From NCBI GenBank assembly GCA_017557625.1, contig JAFYYG010000054.1, positions 1 through 64,000 on the forward strand: a DNA stretch of 64,000 bases, given 5' to 3'. Of this stretch, positions 8,581 through 16,634 are shown one piece after another (the stretch's first letter is position 1; every line of letters starts with the position of its first letter). This DNA is from Muribaculaceae bacterium (GTDB lineage: Bacteria > Bacteroidota > Bacteroidia > Bacteroidales > Muribaculaceae). The notes beneath the pieces were generated by a model. That model searched no databases and had not been told where the DNA came from. It saw only the letters and a list, made by a program, of their open reading frames with translations. Position numbers and translations under genes: made by a program.

Positions 8581-9171
8581 ATGCTCATCCAGCCTTTTGA
8601 TATGGCCGACATCGACATCGTGGCAGAGAAACTTGCCAAGATGTGGGAAAAGGATATTGCCCAGGGCATTGAGCACATAAACGAATTCTCACGAGAAGTA
8701 GTGCTCAATATGTTCTTTGACCCGCAGCTTGCGCTCAAAGCTTGTGACGATGACGGCACATTGCAGGCAGTAGCTTTAGCCCGCATGAAAAACCATGTCA
8801 ACATTTCGGAGCAGTGGGTCCAAGATTTTTTGGCTGACAAAGATGACGAAGAGCGCAAGCACGTGCTCGAGGCCACAGCCTACCTGCTGCGCACCGAGCG
8901 CGAGCTGCTAAACCTTATGAGCGAAGACAGCGCCAAGTTCTCGTTCCTGTTAAGCTACAAGCACGGTTATGCCAAAGCATTACAGATGGGACTCAAGCAG
9001 TTGCTATTCGACCGTGGAGCACAGTGGACTTATCACATCACCGACAGCACATGCAGTTGGCAATACTTTGACAAGCATGGCTATGAGAAAATTTACGAGG
9101 AATTAGTTGAACGATTCAGCACTCCCTCTCAACCCTACTACTGCTATATGTACCGAAAGCGCATTCAATAA
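8581..9171 (+). CDS. GNAT-like acetyltransferase family protein
   Basis: A 196-residue soluble protein. The C-terminal segment CSWQYFDKHGYEKIYEE followed by a final beta strand (YYCYMYRKRI) is typical of the end of the GNAT fold, and the N-terminus (IQPFDMADIDIVAEKLAKMW) fits a GNAT first strand and helix. The canonical acetyl-CoA R/QxxGxG/A motif is not obvious in the middle of the protein, so activity is uncertain. It ends 14 bases before the sensor kinase gene and probably forms an operon with it. Substrate unknown. Confidence 0.6.
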   Translation: MLIQPFDMADIDIVAEKLAKMWEKDIAQGIEHINEFSREVVLNMFFDPQLALKACDDDGTLQAVALARMKNHVNISEQWVQDFLADKDDEERKHVLEATAYLLRTERELLNLMSEDSAKFSFLLSYKHGYAKALQMGLKQLLFDRGAQWTYHITDSTCSWQYFDKHGYEKIYEELVERFSTPSQPYYCYMYRKRIQ

Positions 9172-9185
9172 CCTTTTACCAAACT

Positions 9186-10274
9186 ATGAACACAACCTCT
9201 ATCACCCAAAACACCAAACTCATGGCTGGCAAGAAGGTCCAGCTGTGGATTGACCTGTTCTTCTGCCTCGTGTTACTTCCAGTGATGATTTACTTGCTGC
9301 CTATCGAGAGGTGGTTGGAGAACAACCTGCTCTTTGTGTGCCTGCTCGTAGCATGGCTCTACATTGTATATTTCGTGAACCGCGTGTTCACTATTCCTTC
9401 CCTGTTCAAGGATCGTAAACGCCTTATCTGGGCGGCACTGGTGGTGATAGCGATGATAGGTGTCACCTACCTGCTCTTGCAGTACAAGATGGAGTTCCAC
9501 TTCCAGCGGCAACCTGCCCAACCGCCAGCGGGAGCTCCTCCACAAAGCACTTTCTCCCCTCTCAAGTTCCGCCTACACCAGCAGGCGGTGTGGTTCTTGT
9601 TTGTGATAGTGATGACCTTCAGCAGTGCCATCGGTCTGCTGGGGCAGCTATATCGCCTGCGCGCGCATCGTCAAGAGTTGGAGGTTGCTAAAAACAAGGC
9701 CGAACTCTCGCTCTACAAGGCGCAAATCGACCCGCATTTCTTGTTCAACACTCTCAACACCCTCTACAGCATGGTGGTAACGCAAAGTCCCAAGACCGAG
9801 GATACCTTCATGCAGTTTATCGACATCACGCGCTACATCTACAACAATGCCAATCAAGACAGCGTGGCGGTTGATGATGAGGCTCACTATCTGCAGCAAT
9901 ACATCGACTTGCAACGCAACCGTCTGAACGAGTGCACCAAAGTAAACTTCAACTACAACAATGACGGCAAGCGGTACGGTCTAACCATCGCGCCGATGCT
10001 GCTCATTACCTTTGTGGAGAACGCACTGAAATATGGTGTTAGCGCCAGCATCGACACAGTTATCGACATCAATTTGCAGGTCGTTGACGGTGTACTTACT
10101 CTCACCACCAGCAACCCCATCCGCACCCGTCCTGCCGATGGTGCCCGTCAAGGCATAGGCATCGAGAACAGCCGCAAGCGTCTCGACTTGATTTACGGCA
10201 ACGGCTACAGCCTTGACATCAAAGAGACAGAGGACCAATTTGACCTAACACTCACCATAAATCTAAAGCCATGA
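9186..10274 (+). CDS. LytS/YehU-type sensor histidine kinase
   Basis: A 362-residue inner-membrane kinase. Four membrane segments lie at about 20-40, 47-65, 79-98 and 134-153. A coiled linker leads to the His_kinase (PF06580-type) box AQIDPHFLFNTLNTLYSMV with the phospho-acceptor H184. The ATPase has the N box VENALKYG (277-284) and G box GIGIENSRKRL (323-333). There is no recognisable periplasmic sensor domain, so the signal is probably sensed within the membrane or between segments 3 and 4, where a Pro/Ala-rich loop (QPAQPPAGAPPQ) lies. The stop overlaps the start of the response-regulator gene (ATGA), so the two form a cognate pair. Confidence 0.93.
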   Translation: MNTTSITQNTKLMAGKKVQLWIDLFFCLVLLPVMIYLLPIERWLENNLLFVCLLVAWLYIVYFVNRVFTIPSLFKDRKRLIWAALVVIAMIGVTYLLLQYKMEFHFQRQPAQPPAGAPPQSTFSPLKFRLHQQAVWFLFVIVMTFSSAIGLLGQLYRLRAHRQELEVAKNKAELSLYKAQIDPHFLFNTLNTLYSMVVTQSPKTEDTFMQFIDITRYIYNNANQDSVAVDDEAHYLQQYIDLQRNRLNECTKVNFNYNNDGKRYGLTIAPMLLITFVENALKYGVSASIDTVIDINLQVVDGVLTLTTSNPIRTRPADGARQGIGIENSRKRLDLIYGNGYSLDIKETEDQFDLTLTINLKP

Positions 10275-10960
10275 AATGTGTAGCTATCGACGATGAGCCT
10301 ATGGCTCTGGAAGTTATTAAGAACTTCTGCCAGCGAATGGGTGACATGGAGCTCGACACCTTCACTAATCCTCTTGTGGGCATCGAGCATGTGAAACGCA
10401 CACACCCCGACTTGCTCTTCCTCGACGTGAAGATGGGAGAAGTGAACGGCGTGAGTCTCGCTAAAGAGATTCCGCAGGGTACATTTTTGGTGTTTACCAC
10501 TGCCTACGCGCAGTATGCCGTTGACGGTTTTGATCTCAATGCCGTTGATTTTCTGCACAAGCCATTCTCATTCAGTCGGTTTGAGAAGGCTGTAAACAAG
10601 GTGCAGCAGGCTATCAAACTTGTAAACTACAGTGCTGCACCACCGCTCGAAGGGCAGGAAATAACCGTAAAGGTAGAGTACAAGAATGTGACTGTTCAGC
10701 TTGGTTCTATCCTTTATATCCAAGCGATGGACAACTATGTGAAGATTTTCACCGTGGAAAGCCGACCTGTCATTACCCAGATGAGCATGAAGTCGCTTGA
10801 AGCGATGCTCCCCGAGAACGAGTTTGTGCGGGTTCACAAGAGCTACATTGTGCCGCGACATCGCATCGAGAGCTACTCGCGCACCCAGCTCACCCTCACT
10901 GGCGGCACCGAGATTCCCGTGGGCCGTGCTTACGCCGACAAGATAGTTCACAGTTCATAG
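10271..10960 (+). CDS. LytTR-family response regulator
   Basis: A 229-residue transcription factor. The receiver domain has the acidic pair D7/D8, phospho-acceptor D52 (LFLDVKMGEVNG), Thr 76/77 and K97 (DFLHKPFS). A LytTR DNA-binding domain follows from about 130, with the typical YIQAMDNYVKIF, MSMKSLEAMLP and FVRVHKSYIVPRHRIES segments. It overlaps the upstream kinase gene by four bases. LytTR proteins bind direct repeats upstream of their targets; no candidate target is evident next to it. Confidence 0.95.
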   Translation: MKCVAIDDEPMALEVIKNFCQRMGDMELDTFTNPLVGIEHVKRTHPDLLFLDVKMGEVNGVSLAKEIPQGTFLVFTTAYAQYAVDGFDLNAVDFLHKPFSFSRFEKAVNKVQQAIKLVNYSAAPPLEGQEITVKVEYKNVTVQLGSILYIQAMDNYVKIFTVESRPVITQMSMKSLEAMLPENEFVRVHKSYIVPRHRIESYSRTQLTLTGGTEIPVGRAYADKIVHSS

Positions 10961-11020
10961 TTCACAGTTCATAGTCCACAATTATCAACTAAATACTTAT
11001 AACTATTAACTCTTAACTAT
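10945..11020. repeat. Short tandem words between two genes (GTTCACAGTTCATA type)
   Basis: AGTTCACAGTTCATAGTTC is repeated imperfectly, then TATAACTATTAACTCTTAACT. Part of the gene-end word repeats. Confidence 0.65.
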
Positions 11021-11021
11021 T

Positions 11022-11660
11022 ATGACACCATTAGAAATAAGAAACAACCTGCTGGGAGATAAGTTAGTGAAAAACCTTAAACGCCGCAACATCGAGGCAT
11101 TCTATTGCCCCACCTCGCAAGAGGCGGTGAGCAAAGTGATGGAGCTGATTGCCGATGGCAGCAGTGTGACGTGGGGAGGCTCGATGACAGTACGCGACCT
11201 GGGAATACCACAAGCCCTAAAAGAACGCGGTACAATCGAGGTGCTTGACCGTGACGTGGTTGACGACCCACAAGAGAAGCAGCAGATGTATCTGCGAGCT
11301 TTCAGTGCCGACGTGTTCCTGAGTAGCGCAAACGCCATCAGCGAAGATGGTGTAATCGTCAACATCGACGGCAACGGAAACCGCATCGCCGCAATTTCAT
11401 GGGGACCCAAAAAGGTGATTTTCATCATCGGCCTCAACAAAGTTGCACCCACCGTGGAAACCGCCATTGCCCGCGCCCGCAGCACAGCGTCGCCCATCAA
11501 TTCACAGCGTTTCGACATTGCTACACCCTGCCGTGTTGACGGCTTGTGCCACAACTGCAACAGCCCCGAGAGCATCTGCAGCTACATCCACCTGCTGCGC
11601 AACTGCCGTAACCAGGGTCGCCACGTGGTGGTGCTTGTGGGCGAAGACTTCGGGTACTAA
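11022..11660 (+). CDS. LUD-domain (LutC/YkgG-like) protein
   Basis: A 212-residue cytosolic protein of the LUD family (formerly DUF162). Typical family segments include VTWGGSMTVRDLGI, DVFLSSANAISEDGVIVNIDGNGNRIAA and the glycine-rich strands around 85-140. LUD proteins occur in lactate-utilisation complexes (LutB/LutC), but no lutA or lutB is nearby, so that role is not supported here. A C-terminal Cys cluster (C170, C176, C179, C186) could bind a metal or iron-sulfur centre. It is a single gene preceded by word repeats. Confidence 0.85.
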   Translation: MTPLEIRNNLLGDKLVKNLKRRNIEAFYCPTSQEAVSKVMELIADGSSVTWGGSMTVRDLGIPQALKERGTIEVLDRDVVDDPQEKQQMYLRAFSADVFLSSANAISEDGVIVNIDGNGNRIAAISWGPKKVIFIIGLNKVAPTVETAIARARSTASPINSQRFDIATPCRVDGLCHNCNSPESICSYIHLLRNCRNQGRHVVVLVGEDFGY

Positions 11661-11733
11661 ATTAAAGTAATAAGTAAAAAGGAGAAAGTACAAAGTACTC
11701 TCCCCTCTAAACTCTAAACTGCGCGAAGCGCAC

Positions 11734-14061
11734 TTACTTCTTGGCTGCGGCCTTGCGTTTCCCGCCCTTGCTGGCGTTGGCCTCGTCGTTGACGATAGCG
11801 CGGCAGTCTTCAAGGGTAAGTTTCGAAGCGTCATATTTCTTGGGAATCTTGTAGTTCTGCTTCTTATAGACGATGTAGGCGCCAAAGCGTCCGTTCATCA
11901 CTTGCAGTTCGGGTTCCTCGTCAAAGGTTATGAGCACCTTCTTGGCCTCGGTGACGCGTTTCTCCTTGATGAGTTCGGCGGCATCGTCGATGGTGATGCT
12001 GTAGGGAGACATCTCCTTAGGCACCGACACAAACTTGCCGTCGTGCTTGATGTAGGGGCCATACTTGCCTATTGCAACGGAAACTTCCTTGCCTTCAAAA
12101 GTACCCAGCGTGCGGGGCATATCAAAGAGCTTGAGTGCCTCTTCGAGGGTGATGGTCGCAACGCTCTGCTCCTTCTGCAACGAGGCGAAGCGGGGCTTCT
12201 CATTATCGTCGGTGCTGCCCAATTGCACTAATGGTCCATAGCGGCCAATCTTCACCGATACAGGTTTGCCGGTAGCGGGGTCGTTGCCGAGCATACGCTC
12301 GCCAACCTTGTGCTCAAGTCGCAGCGACGACACCTTTTCAATCTCGGGATGGAATCCCTTGTAGAACTCCTTAATCTCATCGTTCCATTTCTTCTTGCCC
12401 TCGGCAATCTCGTCAAACTCGGTCTCCACCTTGGCTGTGAAGTTATAGTCGAGAATCTGCGGGAAGAACTTGGTGAGGAAGTCGTTGACCACCATACCCA
12501 CGTCGGTGGGGATGAGTTTGCCCTTCTCGTTGCCCACAAGTTCGCTCTTGGTCTTGGTGGTAATCTTGTTACCCTTGAGGGTGATTTGCTCAAAACTGCG
12601 CTTGATGCCTTTGCTCTCGCCCTTGACAACATAGTCGCGCGCCTGAATGGTGGAGATGGTGGGAGCGTAGGTCGAAGGACGGCCAATGCCAAGCTCCTCG
12701 AGGCGTTTCACGAGCATAGCCTCACTGTAGCGGTTGGGCTGCTGGGTAAAGCGCTGTGTGGCAACCACTTCTTTTTCGGTGAGCACGTCGCCCACTTTGA
12801 GAGGTGGTAGGGTGTGGAACTCGGGAGTGGCGATCTCATCGTCGCTGGTCTCGAAATACACCTTCAAGAAGCCGTCGAACTTCACTACTTCACCGCTTGC
12901 CTCAAACAATTCTTTGCGGCCGCTGATGCTTATCTCAACTTGAGTCTTCTCAACTTGCGCGTCAGCCATCTGAGAGGCGATAGTGCGTTTCCAAATCAGG
13001 TTATAGAGTTTCTTCTCTTGTGCAGAGCCATTGATGTCGTGGTTGCTGATAAAGGTGGGGCGGATGGCCTCGTGAGCCTCTTGTGCGCCCTTCGACGAGG
13101 TGTGGTACTTGCGCACCTTCAGGTATTTCTCGCCAAGCGAGTCCTTGATTTCCTTGCTGATAGTGCCAATGGCGAGGCTCGACAGGTTCACAGAGTCGGT
13201 ACGCATGTAGGTGATGTGTCCGCTCTCATAGAGCGACTGAGCGATGCGCATGGTCTGGGCAACAGAGAAGCCGAGCTTGCGCGACGCTTCCTGCTGCAAT
13301 GTGGAGGTAGTGAAAGGTGGAGCAGGGCATTTCTTGATGGGCTTCACCTGAACATCAGCAACCGTGAAGGTGGCGTTCTTGCAATGCTCAAGCAGCTCCA
13401 CAGCCTGGTCACGAGTGGCAAAACGCTTGTTGAGCTCGCATGGTACCACGTTCTCGTCGGCGCCTGCAAGCATTTCGCTGCTCACGCGGTAGTACTCCTC
13501 GCTCTTGAAGTCGCGGATTTCCTGCTCACGCTCGGCGAGAAGGCGTACCGCCACGCTCTGCACACGGCCCGCGCTCAGCGATGGCTTGATTTTCTTCCAC
13601 AGCACCGGAGAGAGTTCAAAACCCACAATGCGGTCGAGCACGCGGCGGGCTTGCTGCGCGTCAACGAGGTTGGTGTCGATGTCGCGGGGATTCTCAATGG
13701 CGGCAAGAATCGCGGGCTTGGTAATCTCGTGAAACACTATGCGGCGCGTGTTCTCCTTCTTAAGCTCAAGAACCTCGTTGAGGTGCCAGGCGATAGCCTC
13801 TCCCTCGCGGTCCTCATCACTTGCCAGCCACACGGTATTCACACCTTTGGCGGCCTTCTTGAGCTCTTGCACAAGAGCCAACTTATCCTCTGGTATCTCA
13901 TAGATGGGCTCAAAATCATTCTCTACGTCAATACTGAAATCCTTTTTCTCCAAGTCGCGGATGTGACCGTAACTCGACATGACTTTGTAGTCCTTTCCCA
14001 AAAATTTCTGGATGGTCTTGGCTTTTGCCGGAGACTCCACTATCACAAGATTATCTGCCAT
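11734..14061 (-). CDS. topA: DNA topoisomerase I (type IA)
   Basis: A 775-residue enzyme that relaxes negative supercoils. The TOPRIM domain is N-terminal (VIVESPAKAKTI with E9; metal site SDEDREGEA at 81-89). The catalytic Tyr 285 is in GHITYMRTDS. The C-terminal third carries three topoisomerase C-terminal repeats (GRYGPLVQLG, GKYGPYIKHDG, GRFGAYIVYKK) instead of the CxxC zinc ribbons of the E. coli enzyme, as in other Bacteroidetes. It ends in a Lys/Ala tail (GGKRKAAAKK). A TAATTTTG box at 14156-14163 gives a leader of about 90 bases. Confidence 0.97.
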   Translation of the reverse strand: MADNLVIVESPAKAKTIQKFLGKDYKVMSSYGHIRDLEKKDFSIDVENDFEPIYEIPEDKLALVQELKKAAKGVNTVWLASDEDREGEAIAWHLNEVLELKKENTRRIVFHEITKPAILAAIENPRDIDTNLVDAQQARRVLDRIVGFELSPVLWKKIKPSLSAGRVQSVAVRLLAEREQEIRDFKSEEYYRVSSEMLAGADENVVPCELNKRFATRDQAVELLEHCKNATFTVADVQVKPIKKCPAPPFTTSTLQQEASRKLGFSVAQTMRIAQSLYESGHITYMRTDSVNLSSLAIGTISKEIKDSLGEKYLKVRKYHTSSKGAQEAHEAIRPTFISNHDINGSAQEKKLYNLIWKRTIASQMADAQVEKTQVEISISGRKELFEASGEVVKFDGFLKVYFETSDDEIATPEFHTLPPLKVGDVLTEKEVVATQRFTQQPNRYSEAMLVKRLEELGIGRPSTYAPTISTIQARDYVVKGESKGIKRSFEQITLKGNKITTKTKSELVGNEKGKLIPTDVGMVVNDFLTKFFPQILDYNFTAKVETEFDEIAEGKKKWNDEIKEFYKGFHPEIEKVSSLRLEHKVGERMLGNDPATGKPVSVKIGRYGPLVQLGSTDDNEKPRFASLQKEQSVATITLEEALKLFDMPRTLGTFEGKEVSVAIGKYGPYIKHDGKFVSVPKEMSPYSITIDDAAELIKEKRVTEAKKVLITFDEEPELQVMNGRFGAYIVYKKQNYKIPKKYDASKLTLEDCRAIVNDEANASKGGKRKAAAKK

Positions 14062-14155
14062 TTTTAAAAAAATATTATCGTCTTTTTCTTAATTATCAGC
14101 ACGTTGTGAGGCTCACACCAGATGCAACAATGCCGTTTCAATTCAAAATCGGGTG

Positions 14156-14163
14156 CAAAATTA
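14156..14163 (-). promoter_or_regulatory. -7 box of topA
   Basis: Minus strand TAATTTTG; no clear -33 box seen. Confidence 0.45.
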
Positions 14164-14477
14164 GACAAAAAACTTGCATTTCCTATAATAATGTGTAAAT
14201 TTTAACAATTTTCCTTCGCAATGATGCAAAGTATATAGAGTCAACAAGCAAATGCATATTTTGAAACAAAGTTAAGAAAAATGTTTGTAGAACTCTCTAA
14301 CAGGTGTGCTGAAATTGAGTTTTTTTCTTGGTCTTCGTGGGCCTGCGTTCAGCTTTCCGCTTTTTCTTGTACCTCATGTGGTGGTGGCAATGTCTGGCGT
14401 ATCTGTATAAAAATCATTGGACACCGTCAAATTAGTTAGTTTCATGATTTACTCACAAGAAATTATGTAATTTTTTT
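14164..14477. other. Intergenic spacer before the accessory island
   Basis: AT-rich, no convincing ORF, promoter or hairpin. Contains no recognisable transposase remnant. Confidence 0.5.
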
Positions 14478-14655
14478 ACGGCATCAAGCGGTTGGGTTAC
14501 TTTTAGGAATATTGACAAAAGTATAATAATTGAAATTTTGTCAATATCACAGGTGATTTCGGTATCCAACCAGGCGCAGGATAATTACCAAAGGTTCATG
14601 AACAATAAAAGCCCCAACAATAAACGAGAGTAAAGAAATAATGCTTACCTTTGCA
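14478..14655 (+). repeat. Promoter-bearing direct repeat, copy A
   Basis: About 178 bases, starting ACGGCATCAAGCGGTTGGGTTAC and ending at the TACCTTTGCA promoter of the Vat-like gene. Its counterpart is 15881-16033. Shared blocks in the same order: AAGCGGTTGnGTTAC, TTGACAAAAGTATAATAA, CACAGGTGATTTCGGT, AAAGCCCCA and AGAAATAATGC, then the -7 box. Confidence 0.8.
14646..14653 (+). promoter_or_regulatory. -7 box of the Vat-like gene
   Basis: TACCTTTG, 24 bases before the ATG at 14677, at the 3' end of repeat copy A. Confidence 0.65.
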
Positions 14656-14676
14656 CATTGTTAGCGGCTTTTTGTT

Positions 14677-15333
14677 ATGATGATTTCTAACAGACCGAAT
14701 CCCAACGAGGCTTTTCCGAATCCAAAGATTCCAAGCCTTTGCTTCATCAAGAACGTGGTGAAGACCCCCCGCATTATCATCGGTGACTACACCTATTACG
14801 ATGATGTGGATGGTGCAGATCAATTTGAAAAACATGTGACACATTTCTACGACTTTATCGGTGACAAGTTGATTATAGGCAAGTTCTGTGCTATTGCCAA
14901 GGGGATTGAGTTCGTTATGAATGGGGCAAATCACAGAATGTCTTGTGTTACGACTTATCCCTTTTACGTGATAGGCGGAGATTGGGGAAGCGCAATGGCT
15001 CCTGTGAAAAACGAATTACCATATAAGGGTGATACAGTTGTAGGCAATGATGTGTGGATTGGGCAAAATGTGACCGTCATGCCAGGCGTTAGCATTGGCG
15101 ATGGAGCCATTATTGGAGCCAACTCAGTTGTCGCATCAGATATTCCCCCATATTCCATTGCAGTGGGCAATCCTTGTAGGGTCGTCAAGATGCGATTCGA
15201 TGATGAATTAATTGAATTGTTGCTCAAATTCAAGTGGTGGGATAAAAGCATCGAAGAGGTGGAAAGCCTCATGCCGATCCTCTCATGTGCTGATTTAGAA
15301 AAAGTGAAAAAAGAGATACAAGCGAGACTATGA
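14677..15333 (+). CDS. Vat-like xenobiotic O-acetyltransferase (left-handed beta-helix)
   Basis: A 218-residue hexapeptide-repeat acetyltransferase of the XAT class. It matches the layout of streptogramin A acetyltransferases (Vat): GDYTYYDD near the start, DKLIIGKFCAIAKGIEFVMNGANHRM with catalytic His 86, TYPFYVIGGDW, then hexapeptide turns (GDTVVGNDVWIGQNVTVMPGVSIGDGAIIGANSVV) and the C-terminal KWWDKSIEEVE. These enzymes use acetyl-CoA to inactivate group A streptogramins or, in CatB relatives, chloramphenicol; the substrate here is not established. The start is at 14677, or the next codon, 24-27 bases after the -7 box. Its stop overlaps the next gene (ATGA). It sits in an accessory island with repeated promoter segments. 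Confidence 0.9.
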   Translation: MMISNRPNPNEAFPNPKIPSLCFIKNVVKTPRIIIGDYTYYDDVDGADQFEKHVTHFYDFIGDKLIIGKFCAIAKGIEFVMNGANHRMSCVTTYPFYVIGGDWGSAMAPVKNELPYKGDTVVGNDVWIGQNVTVMPGVSIGDGAIIGANSVVASDIPPYSIAVGNPCRVVKMRFDDELIELLLKFKWWDKSIEEVESLMPILSCADLEKVKKEIQARL

Positions 15334-15854
15334 TTATACTGATTACTGGGGCTTCACATACCGGGAAAACTCTCTTGGCGCAACGGATTCTCGAGAAATA
15401 TAGTTATCCGTATCTCTCCATTGACCACCTTAAAATGGGAATGATACGCAGCGGCAATACCAACCTTACCCCGGAAGACGATGCTGCACTCACTGATTAT
15501 CTTTGGCCAATTGTTCGAGAGATGATTAAGACTGCTATTGAAAATGAGCAGAATCTCATCATTGAAGGATGCTTCATACCATCTGTTTGGCGACAGGATT
15601 TCAGTGAGCAGTATTTGCAGTCTATTCAATTCATTTGTCTGGCTATGACAGATGCTTATATCGAAGCTCACATTGATGATATCAGGAAACATGGCTCAGA
15701 TATAGAAACAAGACTGTTTGCCACTGACAATACGGTCGATTCGCTGAAAGCCGACAATCATCAATACATCAATGAATTCACCCAAAGCGGTGAGTCTGTA
15801 ACATTGATAGATAAAGATTACGAGACAGCGATACAAAATATTTTAGAACTATAA
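15330..15854 (+). CDS. P-loop small-molecule kinase-like protein
   Basis: A 174-residue protein with a Walker A motif at the very start (GASHTGKT, 7-14), followed by a likely substrate Asp in LSIDHLKMGMIRSG and a Walker-B-like strand LIIEGCFI. This matches adenylate-kinase-like or zeta-toxin-like P-loop kinases of about 170 residues. No antitoxin gene is adjacent. It overlaps the Vat-like gene by four bases, so the two are translationally coupled. Substrate unknown; a resistance or nucleotide/sugar kinase role is possible. Confidence 0.7.
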   Translation: MIILITGASHTGKTLLAQRILEKYSYPYLSIDHLKMGMIRSGNTNLTPEDDAALTDYLWPIVREMIKTAIENEQNLIIEGCFIPSVWRQDFSEQYLQSIQFICLAMTDAYIEAHIDDIRKHGSDIETRLFATDNTVDSLKADNHQYINEFTQSGESVTLIDKDYETAIQNILEL

Positions 15855-15880
15855 ATTCCAATTTATTAGTATTGCCTTCT

Positions 15881-16033
15881 ACGGCATTAAGCGGTTGAGT
15901 TACCTTTACCTATGTTGACAAAAGTATAATAAGCGAATTTTAGTCACCGTCACAGGTGATTTCGGTGTCAAGCAAACGCAGGAATAAAGCCCCATGAACA
16001 AGCTCAAATAGAGAAATAATGCCTAACTTTGCA
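15881..16033 (+). repeat. Promoter-bearing direct repeat, copy B
   Basis: About 153 bases, from ACGGCATTAAGCGGTTGAG to the TAACTTTGCA promoter of the DUF3784 gene; counterpart of 14478-14655. It follows the kinase stop, preceded by ATTCCAATTTATTAG, a phrase that also follows the CPBP gene at 32750. Confidence 0.8.
16024..16031 (+). promoter_or_regulatory. -7 box of the DUF3784 gene
   Basis: TAACTTTG, 22 bases before the ATG at 16054. Confidence 0.65.
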
Positions 16034-16053
16034 GTCAAATAAATACCAGGAAG

Positions 16054-16374
16054 ATGACGATTGATATTATAGACATTATTATTACCATAGTAAGTATCAT
16101 TCCAATAGGAGTGGGCATTTTTATTTTAAGTGGATGGGGCGACTCTTTAATTGCCGGCTACAACACTGCAAGTAAGGAAGAACAGCAAAAATTCAACATC
16201 AAGCGTCTGCGCCTTGTCGTTGCGTTAATTCTATTTATTGTGCCAGTAGTGATTTTCATTCCTTTCTTTCTTGGTAAGGAAGATAGTGCAATGGCGCACA
16301 TTCTAACGATGGTGGTTTGTTTTATCGTTGTGGTTGTAGGTGTAGTTCTGGCAAATACTTGGTGCAAGAAATAA
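16054..16374 (+). CDS. DUF3784-type small membrane protein
   Basis: A 106-residue inner-membrane protein with three predicted membrane segments (about 5-27, 50-73 and 80-102). The cytosolic loop SLIAGYNTASKEEQQKFNIKRL carries the GYNTxSxEEQxK signature of the DUF3784 family. No function is known. It has its own promoter at the end of repeat copy B and is followed directly by a strong terminator hairpin. Confidence 0.75.
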   Translation: MTIDIIDIIITIVSIIPIGVGIFILSGWGDSLIAGYNTASKEEQQKFNIKRLRLVVALILFIVPVVIFIPFFLGKEDSAMAHILTMVVCFIVVVVGVVLANTWCKK

Positions 16375-16396
16375 TAGTCTGTGTCTTATAAGATTC

Positions 16397-16438
16397 AAAG
16401 CGGTTGGTTTACCTTTGTGTATTCCAACCGCTTTTGTA
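16397..16438 (+). terminator. Terminator after the DUF3784 gene
   Basis: Perfect 11-bp stem AAAGCGGTTGG (16397-16407) and CCAACCGCTTT (16424-16434), then TTTG. The left arm is the same AAGCGGTTG element found in repeat copies A and B and at 32783. Confidence 0.8.
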
Positions 16439-16526
16439 GTGGCACTTTAGTAATCAAAAAGCCTGAGAAAAAACTGTTTTAAGGCAAAACATAATAGCTG
16501 ATTCAAGATAAATGAGAAAAAAGTAG

Positions 16527-16534
16527 TAACTTTG
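16527..16534 (+). promoter_or_regulatory. -7 box of obgE
   Basis: TAACTTTG; the leader to the ATG at 16635 is about 95 bases and contains three small hairpins. Confidence 0.6.
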
Positions 16535-16552
16535 CAGCCCGAAACAAAACCA

Positions 16553-16629
16553 GCCTGCGACAGCGAGCGACAAAACTAGCAAGCGTAGCTTGCGGCAGAA
16601 CTAGCTCGCGACAGCGAGCGACAAAACTA
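16553..16629 (+). repeat. Hairpin-rich repeated leader of obgE
   Basis: GCGACAGCGAGCGACAAAAC occurs at about 16556 and again at about 16606. Between them is GCAAGC-GTA-GCTTGC, and GCTCGC-GACA-GCGAGC overlaps the second copy, each a perfect 6-bp hairpin. All lie in the predicted 5' untranslated region. Confidence 0.7.
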
Positions 16630-16634
16630 CTATT

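Noticed and set aside
11710..11730. GTGCGCTTCGCGCAG as a terminator of topA or the LUD gene
   Set aside because: Stem of only about five pairs and no T run on either strand.
12814..14067. Long open frame (417 codons) opposite topA
   Set aside because: It is the antisense of a conserved topoisomerase gene, has Leu/Val/His-rich shadow composition and no recognisable motif.
15330..15854. P-loop protein as the zeta toxin of a toxin-antitoxin pair
   Set aside because: No antitoxin-like gene is adjacent; the preceding gene is an acetyltransferase.
14478..16434. Integron gene cassettes with attC sites
   Set aside because: No integrase in the window and the repeats do not show the paired GTTRRRY cores expected of attC; kept only as cassette-like in the findings.
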